A stretch of DNA of 64,000 bases, taken from NCBI RefSeq assembly GCF_900110995.1, contig NZ_FOJF01000001.1:1133199-1197198 (forward strand), given 5' to 3'. This DNA is from Chitinophaga sp. YR573 (GTDB taxonomy: Bacteria; Bacteroidota; Bacteroidia; Chitinophagales; Chitinophagaceae). The stretch's first letter is position 1, and every line of letters begins with the position of its first letter. The notes beneath the pieces were generated by a model. That model was not told where the DNA came from. It searched no databases and saw nothing but the letters and a program-made list of their open reading frames with translations. Below are positions 35,865-47,000 of the stretch, one piece after another. The translations under genes were made by a program, and so were the position numbers.

Positions 35865-36620
35865 ATGGCTATAGTTCTGATTACAGGCGCAACATCCGGG
35901 TTCGGTGAAGCATGTGCGAAAAAGTTTGCTGCTAACGGTTATGACCTCATTATTACCGGACGTCGTACGGAAAGATTACAACTCCTTCAGCAACAACTTG
36001 AACAACAACATCATATCAAAGTATTGCCCCTCTGTTTTGATGTAAGGGATGAGAAAGCGGTAACAGCCACACTCAATGCCATACCGGAACAATGGAAGGC
36101 AGTGGATATACTGATCAATAATGCCGGCCTGGCAATGGGCTCCAGCAGTATTGACCAGGGCGAGTTCTCTGACTGGGATACCATGATAGATACCAATGTA
36201 AAAGGGTTACTGTATGTATCCCGCACCGTGATCCCCTGGCTGAAGGCACAGGGTAAGGGACATATCATTAACCTGGGCTCTACCGCTGCCAAACAGGCAT
36301 ATGCCAACGGGAATGTCTATTGTGCTACCAAAGCCGCGGTTGATTCTCTTTCCCAGGCTATGCGTATAGACCTGCTGCCTTATCGTATTAAGGTAACTGC
36401 AGTACATCCCGGAGCCGCACAAACGGAGTTTGCAGTGGTTCGTTTTAAGGGAGATGCGGAAAAAGCGGATAATGTTTATAAGGGCTTTACTCCTTTAAAA
36501 GGGGAAGATATAGCAGACACAATTTATTATTGTGCTACCCTGCCGGCACACGTTTGCATTAACGATCTGGTGATCACCTGTTTACAACAAGCCAACGCTT
36601 ATTACTTCCAGAAAGAATAA
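35865..36620 (+). CDS. SDR-family oxidoreductase (YdfG-like)
   Basis: The 251-residue NAD(P)-dependent dehydrogenase has the TGATSGFGEA cofactor loop, an Arg/Arg pair (GRRTERL) that suggests NADP preference, the NNAG strand and the catalytic Ser (GSTAAKQ) with YCATK (Tyr, Lys). The overall pattern resembles YdfG 3-hydroxy-acid/serine dehydrogenases; the real substrate is unknown. It starts 11 nt after the cargo gene. Confidence 0.87.
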   Translation: MAIVLITGATSGFGEACAKKFAANGYDLIITGRRTERLQLLQQQLEQQHHIKVLPLCFDVRDEKAVTATLNAIPEQWKAVDILINNAGLAMGSSSIDQGEFSDWDTMIDTNVKGLLYVSRTVIPWLKAQGKGHIINLGSTAAKQAYANGNVYCATKAAVDSLSQAMRIDLLPYRIKVTAVHPGAAQTEFAVVRFKGDAEKADNVYKGFTPLKGEDIADTIYYCATLPAHVCINDLVITCLQQANAYYFQKE

Positions 36621-36672
36621 AAAAATGTTAAAATACCACATAGATGTTATGTTATAGTTGATATAATTAACA

Positions 36673-36680
36673 TATATTTG
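36673..36680 (+). promoter_or_regulatory. Possible -7 box upstream of the 48-codon gene
   Basis: TATATTTG fits TAnnTTTG, in the 206-bp gap between the SDR gene and the small ORF. The leader would be about 140 nt. Nothing else is evident in this gap. Confidence 0.3.
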
Positions 36681-36826
36681 GATTGGTGATTTACATGTGG
36701 AAAATTGACGGATGATGCAGTTATTTTTATTGAAAACCATATTATCCAGGGGGAAAATGAATGCCGACTAACTAACGTAATGATTCATGCTAACTATCTA
36801 TCCTAAAACCGATAATCCTAATCCCT

Positions 36827-36973
36827 ATGCTTACATTTGCAACACTGTATTTGTTGCGCCTTTACTATCCCAAGTGGAAAGCAGAATGGCGCTTCTACGC
36901 TGACAAATCCAAAAAGAATAACTACGGTCGCTGGGCTACCCGCCAGGAATGGGCCGGAGCTTTTAGTTACTAA
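36827..36973 (+). CDS. Small 48-residue protein, function unknown
   Basis: This short ORF runs from ATG at 36827 to TAA at 36971-36973. It encodes an aromatic-rich, basic peptide: MLTFATLYLLRLYYPKW at the start, then WRFYADKSKKNNYGRW, ending in EWAGAFSY (four Trp, six Tyr). Its codon choice looks like that of neighbouring genes. A strong intrinsic terminator follows 14 nt after the stop and acts on this strand, indicating a real transcript. A second TACATTTG box lies inside the ORF (36832-36839), so transcription could also start there. I do not recognise a family. Confidence 0.55.
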   Translation: MLTFATLYLLRLYYPKWKAEWRFYADKSKKNNYGRWATRQEWAGAFSY

Positions 36974-36987
36974 GCAAAGAAGAAATC

Positions 36988-37014
36988 AAAGTCCCAGGCA
37001 AAGCCCGGGACTTT
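36988..37014 (+). terminator. Intrinsic terminator after the 48-codon gene
   Basis: AAAGTCCC-A-GGC pairs with GCC-C-GGGACTTT around an AAA loop, followed by a T-run (CTTTTTTTAT) on the plus strand. It lies directly before the convergent stop of the BNR lipoprotein gene. Confidence 0.8.
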
Positions 37015-37016
37015 TT

Positions 37017-38204
37017 TTATTTTAATCTGTATACTACTTCTTCCAACTCTCCTACCTTCTTCGTATAAGCTACCAATACCCTGTGGTCATCCATCGCTTT
37101 TATTACAGGGAATGTACTGTATGTTGAATCTGAAGTGAGTAAGCCTGTTTCCAGCACGTCTCCTGCTGTGTTCCTTTTCTGGAAACCAATACGATAGTTA
37201 AAGTTATTACCCACTTTTACCGGCTCATCCCATACCATCATCACACTTTTATCTCCCAATGCTGTTATCTGCGGATGTTTTGCCATAGGGGTTGTACTTA
37301 CGGGCTCCTTTTGCGTATATGTTTTACCATTATCCAGAGATCTGCAATAGAACACGCCTTGTCCCCCACCCATAGTAAACCAGGCAAAATGCATGGCTGT
37401 ACTGTTCCTTACCATAGCCGGGCCTGTATGCGGGCAACCACGCACTACCCAATTATCGGCACTGATGCGGTTATGTGTGCTGAAAGAAGTACCTCCATCT
37501 GTAGATACCATATGTACCATGTCGCGGATAGAATCGTTGATGATATCCCGGAAAGCAATATGGATATCTCCTTTTGTATCTGTATACAGGGCTGTACGGC
37601 AACACTGACAAACAGTTTCTGCTAACGGCTTTTCTTTTTTAAATCCATCATGACCATCTGTTACTGCATAATACAAAGTAGAGCCTTCGTCATTTGTATG
37701 TTTACGGTTGTCCAGCCATATCGCTGCGGCTTCTCCATTGGGCAGTATTGTCATATCAAAATAACGCTGGTCATAACTGCCGGTATCAGCCACCAGCGAC
37801 TGTGGCACCAACCATGTTTTACCACCGTTAAGAGAACGGGTGTAAAACACCCGTCCTGCATATTTATTACGTGCATCATTCTGCTCTACGCCATACATCG
37901 CTATCACCTCTCCATTGGGCTTAAATACTATCTTAGGCATATTCTCTGCATGCGGTAACACACCTGTGGATGTAGTTACCGGCAGCGGTGCAGAGAAGGT
38001 GTCGTTTACAGATACTGCATAATACAACATGCCTGTTTCAGCACCCTTTTCTGTTTCTATCCAGCTGATGACTGTTTTTCCATCTGCCGTTCCCGTTATA
38101 TGTGCACACGATGCATCTTTACCTTTATTGGAAAGTATATGTTCTGAGACATCCTGTTGTTTGCAGGCTGCTATCAACATCAGTGATAATATCCATCCTC
38201 TCAT
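37017..38204 (-). CDS. CxCC-motif BNR/sialidase-fold lipoprotein
   Basis: The 395-residue protein has a lipoprotein signal (lipobox LIAAC). It then folds as a BNR/Asp-box propeller with SLNGGKTW, STDGGTSF and SLDNGKTY. The centre carries VCQCCRTA, then FRDIINDSIRDM and VVRGCPHTGPAM, then HFAWFTMGGGQ. I recall this CxCC...RDxxxDxIRD...GCPxxGPA pattern from uncharacterised bacterial proteins annotated as sialidase-like. The conserved cysteines suggest metal or cofactor binding rather than glycosidase activity. It starts 2 nt after the TonB receptor stop and so belongs to its operon. Confidence 0.85.
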   Translation of the reverse strand: MRGWILSLMLIAACKQQDVSEHILSNKGKDASCAHITGTADGKTVISWIETEKGAETGMLYYAVSVNDTFSAPLPVTTSTGVLPHAENMPKIVFKPNGEVIAMYGVEQNDARNKYAGRVFYTRSLNGGKTWLVPQSLVADTGSYDQRYFDMTILPNGEAAAIWLDNRKHTNDEGSTLYYAVTDGHDGFKKEKPLAETVCQCCRTALYTDTKGDIHIAFRDIINDSIRDMVHMVSTDGGTSFSTHNRISADNWVVRGCPHTGPAMVRNSTAMHFAWFTMGGGQGVFYCRSLDNGKTYTQKEPVSTTPMAKHPQITALGDKSVMMVWDEPVKVGNNFNYRIGFQKRNTAGDVLETGLLTSDSTYSTFPVIKAMDDHRVLVAYTKKVGELEEVVYRLK

Positions 38205-38206
38205 CT

Positions 38207-40477
38207 TTATCCTTTTTTACCTGTAAATGTATATGCCAGGCCAATATTAAAAGTGCGTTTAGGACCTGGTCTGTAAGTAGTGCCGTAAGCTGTTTTCTCT
38301 GATGTAGTTGAATAGATAATGTCCCCGATATTGCGGCAGTTTACCCAGCATTCAATATTTCTCCAGGCATATCCTGTGCGTGCATTCAGCAGGTTATATC
38401 CTTTGTAATATTGTGTATTCTGCGGGTCCATATAATAACGGCTGATATGTTGCCATTCACCACTTAAACGGAAGCCTTTTAGTTTCCATGTAAGTTCTGT
38501 ATTGGTGATTACTTTAGGTGCACCGCTCATCTCATTACCATCATATACGGTTCCTTTTTCTATGTATTTATTGAAGAAGTGTTCCGCATAAGTACCACTG
38601 CTGCGAATCCATAAAGAATGTAAAATAGCATACCGTACATTCCATTCTATCCCTCTGTGTGTAGTACGTCCGGTATTACGGTTTTCATAAGAACCATCAT
38701 CCAGTTTTACACTGATGATTTCATTGGTGCCTTTCATTTCGTATACACTTACATCTGCATACCCTTTATCATTTGCAAAACCAAACCATCCTCCGGCTTC
38801 ATAGTTGCGATAAGTAGCAGGTTTTAATACGGGCACTTTTACACCATCGTATAATTCCGAGATGTTAGGTGGTGCAAATCCAACGCTGTAATTGGCATAT
38901 AAACCACGGCTTCTGCCAAAGTCATATGTAAGACCCAGCTTGGGTGTAAGCGCATTGAAATTATTACGGTCGTCTGGTGCACCGGTGTATGCAGATGGAG
39001 GAAGATGATTATCAAAATTATAATCCATCCTGTCGTAACGTACTGCTGCTAACAGTTTTAATCCCTGTACCAGTTCCATATCCAGTTGTGCATAAGCAGC
39101 TGTATTTAACAAGCCTACATTATAGTCTGTTAATACGGAATCCGTTTTAGCATAACCGGTAAAATAGCCTGCTGCATTTTTAGTAACATCAATGTAATTA
39201 GCAAGGTAAGTAGCAGGGCTGTAATCTGCACTGACACCCGCTATCAGCGATGCATTCTTCCAGGCGAACTGTTTCTTATGCTGTATTATCAATCCATAAC
39301 TGTTAAAGCTGTCATCATTGATTTCACCGGCAGCTTTTAACGGATTTGTTGCTGAATTTTTGAGTGCATAAAATGGATTTTGTCCGATGCTGTTATGCCT
39401 GAAGAAGCCGGTAACAGTGGTATGATTCGTATTATCCCAGGTATGTTCCAGCGTACTTCTGTAGCGTAATGCATTTACTTTACGATAAGAGAAGGTTTGA
39501 AAATTGCGATAATCTTTGTTGTAAAAATGTGTACTGTCTAAACCGCCTACCTGGTCTGTATAATAATCCACCAGTGTTGCGGCGTTGATCCATTTATTAC
39601 GTTCGTTGATCTGGTAATCTGCGCGTAGTGTTAATGCCAGTTTATGAAAATCGCTGTGGTCCATGTAACCGTTGCGCTGATCAGCATAATATCCACCGAT
39701 GGTAATACCTACTTTATTAAAGGTGTTGGATACATTGAAGTCGGTACGTTTGTAACCACGGTCGCTGGCTTCTGCCTGTACTTTTACGGTAGGTTGTAAA
39801 GATGGAGCAGCAGTGATGAAATTAACGGCGCCACCTACTGCTTCACTACCATATAAAGAAGATGCTGGTCCTCTTATCACTTCAATTGTTCTCAATGCAG
39901 CCATGTTTATTTCTATCAGTGCATTGTGGTTAAAGTCGCCGATAGTACGGATCGGAATACCATCTTCCATATACAGGAACAAACTCTTATAACCAATGGG
40001 CTGACGGATAGCCATGGTATGCTGTTCATTACCCAGGTCTACCATGTATACACCACTTACCTTATTCAGCAATTGTTCCAGTGAGGTAGCTTTTGTATCT
40101 CTCATTTCCTGAGTGGAAATGGAGCTGATAGCTACCGGCGCATCCGTACGGTTTTGCCTGTCGCGACTGGATGTTACAATGATCTCATTAAGGCTGGCCG
40201 CTTTCGGTGTTAATGAAATAATGAATGGCCGTTGTAATGTAAGTTTTCTTGACTGGTAACCGATGAAAGAAACCAGTACGGAATCTTCTGTTTTACCTGC
40301 TGGTAATATAAAATGTCCGCGTGCGTCTGTGCTGCTGCCTTTTGACTGGTGCAGTAACTGAACGTTTACGCCTGGTAATACTTCTCCTGTCTGCGCATCG
40401 ATTACGCTTCCATTTATTTGCGCGCGCGATTGCATGAACAGGAGTATGCCTGTTATAATTAATATAAGTCTCTTCAT
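38207..40477 (-). CDS. TonB-dependent outer-membrane receptor
   Basis: The 756-residue protein has a signal peptide (1-19), a CarboxypepD-like N-domain (about 20-100: GEVLPGVNVQLL), a plug (about 105-220: VEVIRGPASSLYGSEAVGGA-like core at residues near IEVIRGPAS) and a beta-barrel ending in FNIGLAYTF. Such receptors import metal chelates, vitamins or oligosaccharides using TonB energy. No SusD partner is present, which argues against glycan uptake. It lies between a Cys-rich small protein and a CxCC lipoprotein, so a metal-related substrate is the favoured guess. Confidence 0.9.
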   Translation of the reverse strand: MKRLILIITGILLFMQSRAQINGSVIDAQTGEVLPGVNVQLLHQSKGSSTDARGHFILPAGKTEDSVLVSFIGYQSRKLTLQRPFIISLTPKAASLNEIIVTSSRDRQNRTDAPVAISSISTQEMRDTKATSLEQLLNKVSGVYMVDLGNEQHTMAIRQPIGYKSLFLYMEDGIPIRTIGDFNHNALIEINMAALRTIEVIRGPASSLYGSEAVGGAVNFITAAPSLQPTVKVQAEASDRGYKRTDFNVSNTFNKVGITIGGYYADQRNGYMDHSDFHKLALTLRADYQINERNKWINAATLVDYYTDQVGGLDSTHFYNKDYRNFQTFSYRKVNALRYRSTLEHTWDNTNHTTVTGFFRHNSIGQNPFYALKNSATNPLKAAGEINDDSFNSYGLIIQHKKQFAWKNASLIAGVSADYSPATYLANYIDVTKNAAGYFTGYAKTDSVLTDYNVGLLNTAAYAQLDMELVQGLKLLAAVRYDRMDYNFDNHLPPSAYTGAPDDRNNFNALTPKLGLTYDFGRSRGLYANYSVGFAPPNISELYDGVKVPVLKPATYRNYEAGGWFGFANDKGYADVSVYEMKGTNEIISVKLDDGSYENRNTGRTTHRGIEWNVRYAILHSLWIRSSGTYAEHFFNKYIEKGTVYDGNEMSGAPKVITNTELTWKLKGFRLSGEWQHISRYYMDPQNTQYYKGYNLLNARTGYAWRNIECWVNCRNIGDIIYSTTSEKTAYGTTYRPGPKRTFNIGLAYTFTGKKG

Positions 40478-40560
40478 GTTGATAGATCAGTTGTTGATAG
40501 TCGTGAGTGCACTCGCCGATATAGTTATCAGCGAATGAACATTATTCATCTGTATATCAA

Positions 40561-40917
40561 CTAAGCTTGTGGGGGGCGAAAGAAAGAGAAGGAAGGATTG
40601 TGCAGCGCAGGGTCCTGGTAAAAAGCGGTTACCAGTGTAAAAGGAGCTAAAGGCTCGAAGTTAAAGGTGATGAGGTCATCTATGAAGACTACCTGTTCCT
40701 TTGCTGAGGTACTGTTACGCTCCTGTTGCTGATCTTTTTCCAGTTGCTTCCTGAGGTGACATTTACCATTACAGTGCATTTCAGGTTTATCCCTGTTTTC
40801 GCACAGTACGTTCGCAACGTAGCTGAAATTGATTTTGTATTCCAGCATAATCACGAACTGGTTGAAGTTTTGCAACAACAACCCGGTCAGGACGGATATG
40901 AGGAAAAAATATTTCAC
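40561..40917 (-). CDS. Small Cys-rich envelope protein (CX8-9CX3C)
   Basis: The 118-residue protein has an N-terminal hydrophobic segment (FFLISVLTGLLLQNF). It then carries a conserved-looking motif LCENRDKPEMHCNGKCHL, which spaces three cysteines and two histidines and looks like a metal-binding site. A charged Gln/Lys-rich helix (RKQLEKDQQQE) follows. The start is GTG. I recall similar small proteins upstream of TonB receptors in Bacteroidota, but no function. An 83-nt gap separates it from the receptor gene. A Fur-like palindrome lies upstream. Confidence 0.75.
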   Translation of the reverse strand: MKYFFLISVLTGLLLQNFNQFVIMLEYKINFSYVANVLCENRDKPEMHCNGKCHLRKQLEKDQQQERNSTSAKEQVVFIDDLITFNFEPLAPFTLVTAFYQDPALHNPSFSFFRPPQA

Positions 40918-40921
40918 GGCG

Positions 40922-40963
40922 TAAAGTTAGGGAAGATCAATTAATTAGAAATGATAATTATCA
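40922..40963 (-). promoter_or_regulatory. Predicted operon promoter with a Fur-like palindrome
   Basis: The palindrome TGATAATTATCA (40952-40963) resembles the core of Fur boxes. It sits where the -33 element would be relative to a near-consensus -7 box TAACTTTA (40922-40929, minus strand). The GTG start lies 5 nt downstream of the -7 box. The arrangement suggests repression by a metal regulator. Confidence 0.45.
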
Positions 40964-40980
40964 GTAGACTCTTTTAGGGC

Positions 40981-41021
40981 AAAAAAATAGAGATGATGCT
41001 TCGCATCATCTCTATTTTTTT
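40981..41021. terminator. Bidirectional terminator after sprA
   Basis: A perfect 19-bp inverted repeat (AAAAAAATAGAGATGATGC) with a TTC loop has an A7 start and a T7 end, so it could stop transcription in either direction. It lies directly next to hairpin repeat copy 2. Confidence 0.8.
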
Positions 41022-41054
41022 GAAGGGAGTTTTGCAGGGCTTCGCCCTGCACCC
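41022..41054 (-). repeat. Dispersed GCAGGGC hairpin repeat, copy 2
   Basis: The core GCAGGGC-TTC-GCCCTGC (41034-41050) is preceded by GAAGGGAGTTTT and followed by ACCC. It begins 4 nt after the sprA stop on the minus strand, between the stop and the terminator hairpin. Confidence 0.85.
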
Positions 41055-41058
41055 AGTA

Positions 41059-44000
41059 TTATTGTGCTAACATAAATCGTAGTGTGAGTCCTCCCCTTGT
41101 ATTCGTAATCGGGTAAGCTGTGGAGATAACCGGTATCGTCTGCCTTCGGTCATAGAAGAAGCGAAGGTTGAGGCGGTTATTGACCACATAATCTATCGAT
41201 GGTGAGATACCTATTACTTTCTGTCCGCTGGTAGGGATTACCAGGTCAGCATCCAGTCTGTTGTTTACGGTCTTATCATCACGGAAGCTCATATCCAGTC
41301 TGAAGTTCATATCGTTCTGCACCTTCTTGCCATCTTTAGGTGGCCCCAGGAAGGCGAATTTAACGTTACGTAAGCGGTAGCTACCACCGATGGTGATTTC
41401 ACTGGAGCGTAATTCCGTCAGCTGGTAATCGATCAGACTAAGACTGAGGGAACGGCTCTTTTTGAATTCTACCCTTAAATTCAAGCTGTTGGTAAGCGTT
41501 ACATCTACCCCCAGCAACGGCGCAAACTGCTCTGTCATGGTGATGTTCGGCAACATGAAGTATGGAACATAGTTACCGGATACTGTATCAACGAAGCCAG
41601 GGTAACCAGCCAGCCGGGGATCTTCGTACAACAGGTTGGTATTGTAAGAACTCATGCTCAGTGAACCTACATAAGCATGTGTTAAAGAGACATTGGTAAA
41701 GATACTTTTGAATGGTTCCAGTTTGGTAAGGCCATTATAAGTAATACGCCAGTTGGGTCTTGGTAAGTAGTTACTGAAAGGATTACTACGAACGCTGGTA
41801 GCACCACCATTTTTCAGCAGGCCTATCTTCTCAGGATCTTTACCGGTGTAGGCAGCCAGGAAGGCAGGAACCAGTACATCCTGTGCATAACGGCCATAAC
41901 CATAACGGTAGTTCGGATCTTTAGGATCATTAATAGGAACTGCCGGATCCTGGTTATAAGGGTTTAATGCACCAAGGCGGGAAGAGATCGTCTGACGGTA
42001 ACGCTGGAAATCCGAGAAGGTTTTCGTGGTCCCTGTTTCTGAATCTATTTTTCCGAAGATGGTTTTTACTGCCAGGTAAGAGATTTCAAATCCACCGGCA
42101 TCGTATGGACTAAGATGTTCAAAGCCGTCATCGCTGAGGTTCTTGAACAACTCTGTATGTGTTTTAGTAAATGACTTGGTAACATTCAGATCTATACGCA
42201 GGTCTGTTGCCGGCTCCAGTTGTGCCTGGATTTGCAGACGCTGTGTAAACTGCTGTTGATACTGGACGTTAAATAATGTATCTGGTGTGATCAATCCTCT
42301 CTTTGCAAAATTATCCAACCAGGCTTTATCCGGCTGTTTACCTGCAACGAATGGAATACCCGGTGCCATGCTTGCCCAGTTCATACCCAGTATTTTGGTA
42401 CTGTCTATATAACCCGGCAATCTTGTACCCCCGTTTTCGGAGTAGTCCACATTAATACGCTTGATAGACAACAACGGTTTCAGCACAGCTTTCAGGATAG
42501 GAGAAATCTCCGGGGTAGTTTCCTGTTTGGCAGGTTGCTTGCCTGGCGGTTGTTTGTTGCCATTCATGCCCTGTTGATTCTGTTGCTGGTTAGGTTTATT
42601 CTTATTACCGGAGTTGTTGATCGCTCTTAAGAACTTAGAACGGTTGTACAGGTCAGAGAACTTAAACTCTGCCATGATCGTTTTCTGCTGGGTATTTTCT
42701 ATGGCATTACCAAGATATTGAGCCAGCAGGGAAGCCCCTGTCCAACGATATTCCGCAGAGTAACCCAGTGCTATATTCGTCCAGCTTAACAGCGGGAATT
42801 TCGAAGTAGGCAGTGTGTAGGTTGCGTTCAGCGTATGGAAATAGTTGGTGGTCCTGCCCAGTTTGAAGAAGTTACTCCAGAGGGAATCTTTCTTCGCTTT
42901 TGTATTCAATCTTCCGGCTGGTTCATCGATACGGGCATTGTTTACCGCATTGAAATCTATGCTCAGGCTGCGGGTAAGATCCCATTTAAGGCCGTAGTAA
43001 CGATCGAAAGTAAAGTACTTATTATAGGTTTCCGGCAGTTTAAAAGTACCGTCCCCTCCCACGTTCCTGATGCGGGTAGCACCAAACTGGCGGGTAACGT
43101 CTGCCCTGAAACTGATGAGAGAAGGAACATAGTTCACGTTGAAATCGCGGATCAGGTCCAGCCAGTGCGTTTTGGTTTTGAACAGTTTCTTGAACGGCTG
43201 ATAGAACTTACTCTGGCCGCTGAAATTGTATCCCAGTCCACCGCGATGTTTGGTGAGTACGTCGTTTTCTATAATAGGGCTATGCGTTAGTGTTTGTGAA
43301 TATGAATAGCTGATGTCGAAGTTTTCGATATCCCAGAGGTGGCTCTTTTTACGGTTCAGGTTCAGCTTACGTACGTTGGTAAAGTTCAGACTCTTGATAG
43401 AGGTGAAGTCCTCTGCCGCTCTTCTGATGGAATCCCTTTCGTAAGCGCTTCTTGCCATTCTCAGCTTATCCTTCAGTTTAATATCCATGTCGTAAGGGTC
43501 GTATTCCGGACGACTTACTGCCTGGGAGTACCCGGCGTATACAGGGATGCTAAGGCTTGCTTTCTTAGGTAACAGTTTACCCAGGTCCAGGTTAGCAGCA
43601 GCATCGTATTGCAGGTAGTTATCGCGGAAGCGTTCATTTACGCGCTGGTCCAGGTTACCGAATCCGGCGGTGTGCATATTACCGGAGACGCTAACTGTAC
43701 CCAGGTCTGCCAGTTGTACATCCACACGTCCCAAGCCGGCGTAACCACCTTTCTCATCCAGCCCGGACAGGCGTAGTTCATTGAACCAAACCTCACCACA
43801 TTTTGGCAGTCCGTCATTTTTAGGATTGGTGATACCGAGTAACATAGTCCTCACATCTCCGAGGTTAGGGTTACCTATCACACTTATATAACCACCATTC
43901 GCATTCTGTTCGGTGTAAGGTTTTAAAGGAGAGCAGGTATCACACTGGTTACGGCGTTGTTTCAGCTGGGTAAGCGTTGAAAGGTCCAGGTCTACGTTAT

Positions 44001-47000
44001 TGGCATCCGGCCAGATTACCTGGTTGTTATTGCTGCCCCAGGGAGTCACTTTCAAGGGTACCTGATATTCGTAATAGTTCTCAACGAAGTCGCTACCCAT
44101 ACGGATCACTGCACGCAGTTCACCATCTTTCAGGGAGTTTGCATCGTTCATAGCCTCTGCGTGCAAATCTAATTGCAGTCTTTTGTACTGGCGGAGGTCC
44201 ATGTTCAGATTTTTGGAAACACCACGGGTATCACCATCTTTCAGGTCACATACCTGTAAGGACATGGACTGTTCATTCAGCTGCAGGGTGGTATTGTTGG
44301 TGCTTACTGTATTCTGACGCACTACTCCCGGAGGCAATACATATGGTATAGGCTTGCGGGAGGAGTTCTCTTCTATGTTTACAGCGGAAGTATTAAAGGA
44401 AGTAGCATCATCGTTTGGAACAGGATCGCCTGCCTGTAATTTATAATCATACTGGCGCCACTGGTTACGTACCAGTTGCAGTTTAGCGAAACGAACGACT
44501 ACAGAATCTTCGAAACCGGTCAGGAACATACGCATGAAGCGGATGGATTTGAAATCCGGAATGCTACCTATTTTTTTGTCGAAGCCATTCACCGGTACTT
44601 TGAACTGGTACCAGTTTTCGGTAGTCTTGGTACCGTTGGCCAGGGTAACATCTGCAACGATCTTGTCCACGATGAAGTTGGTACCCACCACCATGTTTGG
44701 TTTCAGGTTCACGCGGTACTGGAAGTATTCTTCTGTTTCGTTGAGGGTGTTATCCCTGTTCAGGTCTTCTGATTCCGGAATATTTGTGGCAGCGGTAGAA
44801 TAAGCAGCATTGGTAGAAACCGGGGAGTTACCTTCCGGATTGCTGTATTTCTTATAACGCTGCAGAATAGGTGTATTGGCGTAATCGCGGTAATGTTTGT
44901 AATCGTCATTAGACGGGTCGGCCTGTGCTTCTCTATAGATTTGAGATCCTATTCCAAAGTTAGCCGCCAGTCTGTCCAGGTAGCTTTTACGGAATACCGC
45001 TTCATCATTATCCTGTAAACCATCATAACCAATGTCCTGGTACTTGCGGATTTCAGGGTCATTATCAAAAGCCTGGGTAATCTGCTGCTGGAACTTAGGT
45101 GTGCGGCCCCAGATGGAAGTATCTACTTTAGCCAGGTCGGTAATGGGATTTGGCATCCCGTTCTCGAAGAACTTTTTGGAATCTTTCAGGATATCTTCAG
45201 AAACGTTACCAAGGTTGAAATAGAGCTGACCACCGTTACTGTTAGGTTCTTTGATGAAAGGGTCCTGGATCCAGAATTCGATAAACTCTACGTTTTGTGT
45301 TTCAAAGTCACTGTTATCGATGGAGCGCATAATACCTGCCCATTTCTTTTTAGGCGAACGCAGTTTACCGTTTGCATCTATACTATCTGCACCAGCCGTA
45401 TAGTTATAAGGACCTCTTTCTGTTGGATAATAAGCAAGGTCCAATGTACTCAGCTGGCTTTGTCCGAAATCGGTAGAGCGGTTGGCAAATACTTCTGTCT
45501 GGTATACCAGGCGTACACGGGGATCTGACTGATCATCCTTAGTGATACCTGCCGGCAAACCTCCGGAACTGGGGATCTGTAAGGTAGGTTCAATAATATA
45601 CCAGGCCAGTTTAGCCCTGTTTGTACCATAAGTAAGCTGATCATTGGCATTCGCTTCCGGGAACATAATGACACCGGTACTGTCAGATGCATCTTTTGGT
45701 GTAGACGCCAATGCCCAGCTGGTAGCCGGGAATTTGAGGTCGTACCCACTCTGTGACCCTTCAAAATCATCAATATAAATCTGTCCCTGGTTACTACCGG
45801 ATGCATTTACCAGCTTACTGTGGCCTGGGAACAACTTCGCCACCTCACCGGTGAACATGATATTTGAAGGAGTGGTACTCTTATAGTTAGGTAATTTATT
45901 CAGAAACCGGGTAAGCCCTTTCCACTGAGAGTTATAGTTTACGTCGAAACCTACTACGGTATTCTTGATAGGATCTTCCCCATAGTTCACTTTCTGGTAG
46001 TAAGGACGTTCACTCATCCTGGCGATGGTAGACCCTATGCTTAACTTATCATTCACCACATAATCCAGGCGGGTACCAAAGTAATTTCTTACCTGTGTAC
46101 CGAAGGCCGCATTGTTTTCAAACTGTACATTGATAGCCTGACCGGAGTTCAGGATACCGGAATTGATGATTTTGATACGTCCCAGGTTATAATCTATCAC
46201 AAAATCCACATTCTCACGGAGTTGCTGACCACCTGCCGTTACCGTTACGGAACCGGGGGGTATGTTATAACCTCCCAGCTGAATTTCTGAGGAGTTACTG
46301 GATTTATAGGAACCTTTGATAATGTATCTGTTCAATTGCGGGAACTGCTGTGCCACTACTTTGATGGAGTCGTACAACACTCTGAAAAGGTATTGCTTCT
46401 CAAGGGTTGCATCTCCTTCAAAAGCTTTTTGCACTCCACCGGCGAATGGTTCCAGCTGAGGGAACATGAGACGGCCGGTTTGAGAATTGATCGTATAACC
46501 TTCCACATAGTCAAATACCCCATCCGGTTGTGGGTCATTCTGGTTATTCAGACGGTCCAGGTTCAGGATGGTAATCAACGGTGCCCCTGCCCACTGACCT
46601 TTGGCATCCGGCAGATAACGTTTATCACTGGGTGCACGTGTTTCTGTACCCGGATCTTTATAGTATACATCCATTTTAAAGTCGGCCCGGTTAATCTGAT
46701 ATGCTCCTGTAGAGTAGATGTTCTTCATCATCAGGTCCCAGATAGGCAGATTAGGACGGGCAGAAGTAGCTTTCAGCAATTTCAGGAAGAGGATCTTCTG
46801 ATTGGCGCTGTTAGTCTGGTCGGGTGGTACATCCTGTGAGAACTCCCCCACATTGTATACACGTCCGTTATAAGTATATTGATATGCAACAGCCAGTACC
46901 TCATCGGCCTGTAACTGCTGATTAAGGGAGATAAAGCCTAATTGCCTGTTGACGGTATACTCTGAGGAGTCCAGTTTACGGGCAAATGTTTTTTCATAGT

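Noticed and set aside
46336..46839. 167-codon plus-strand frame inside sprA
   Set aside because: It is opposite the conserved SprA coding sequence and lacks domain features.
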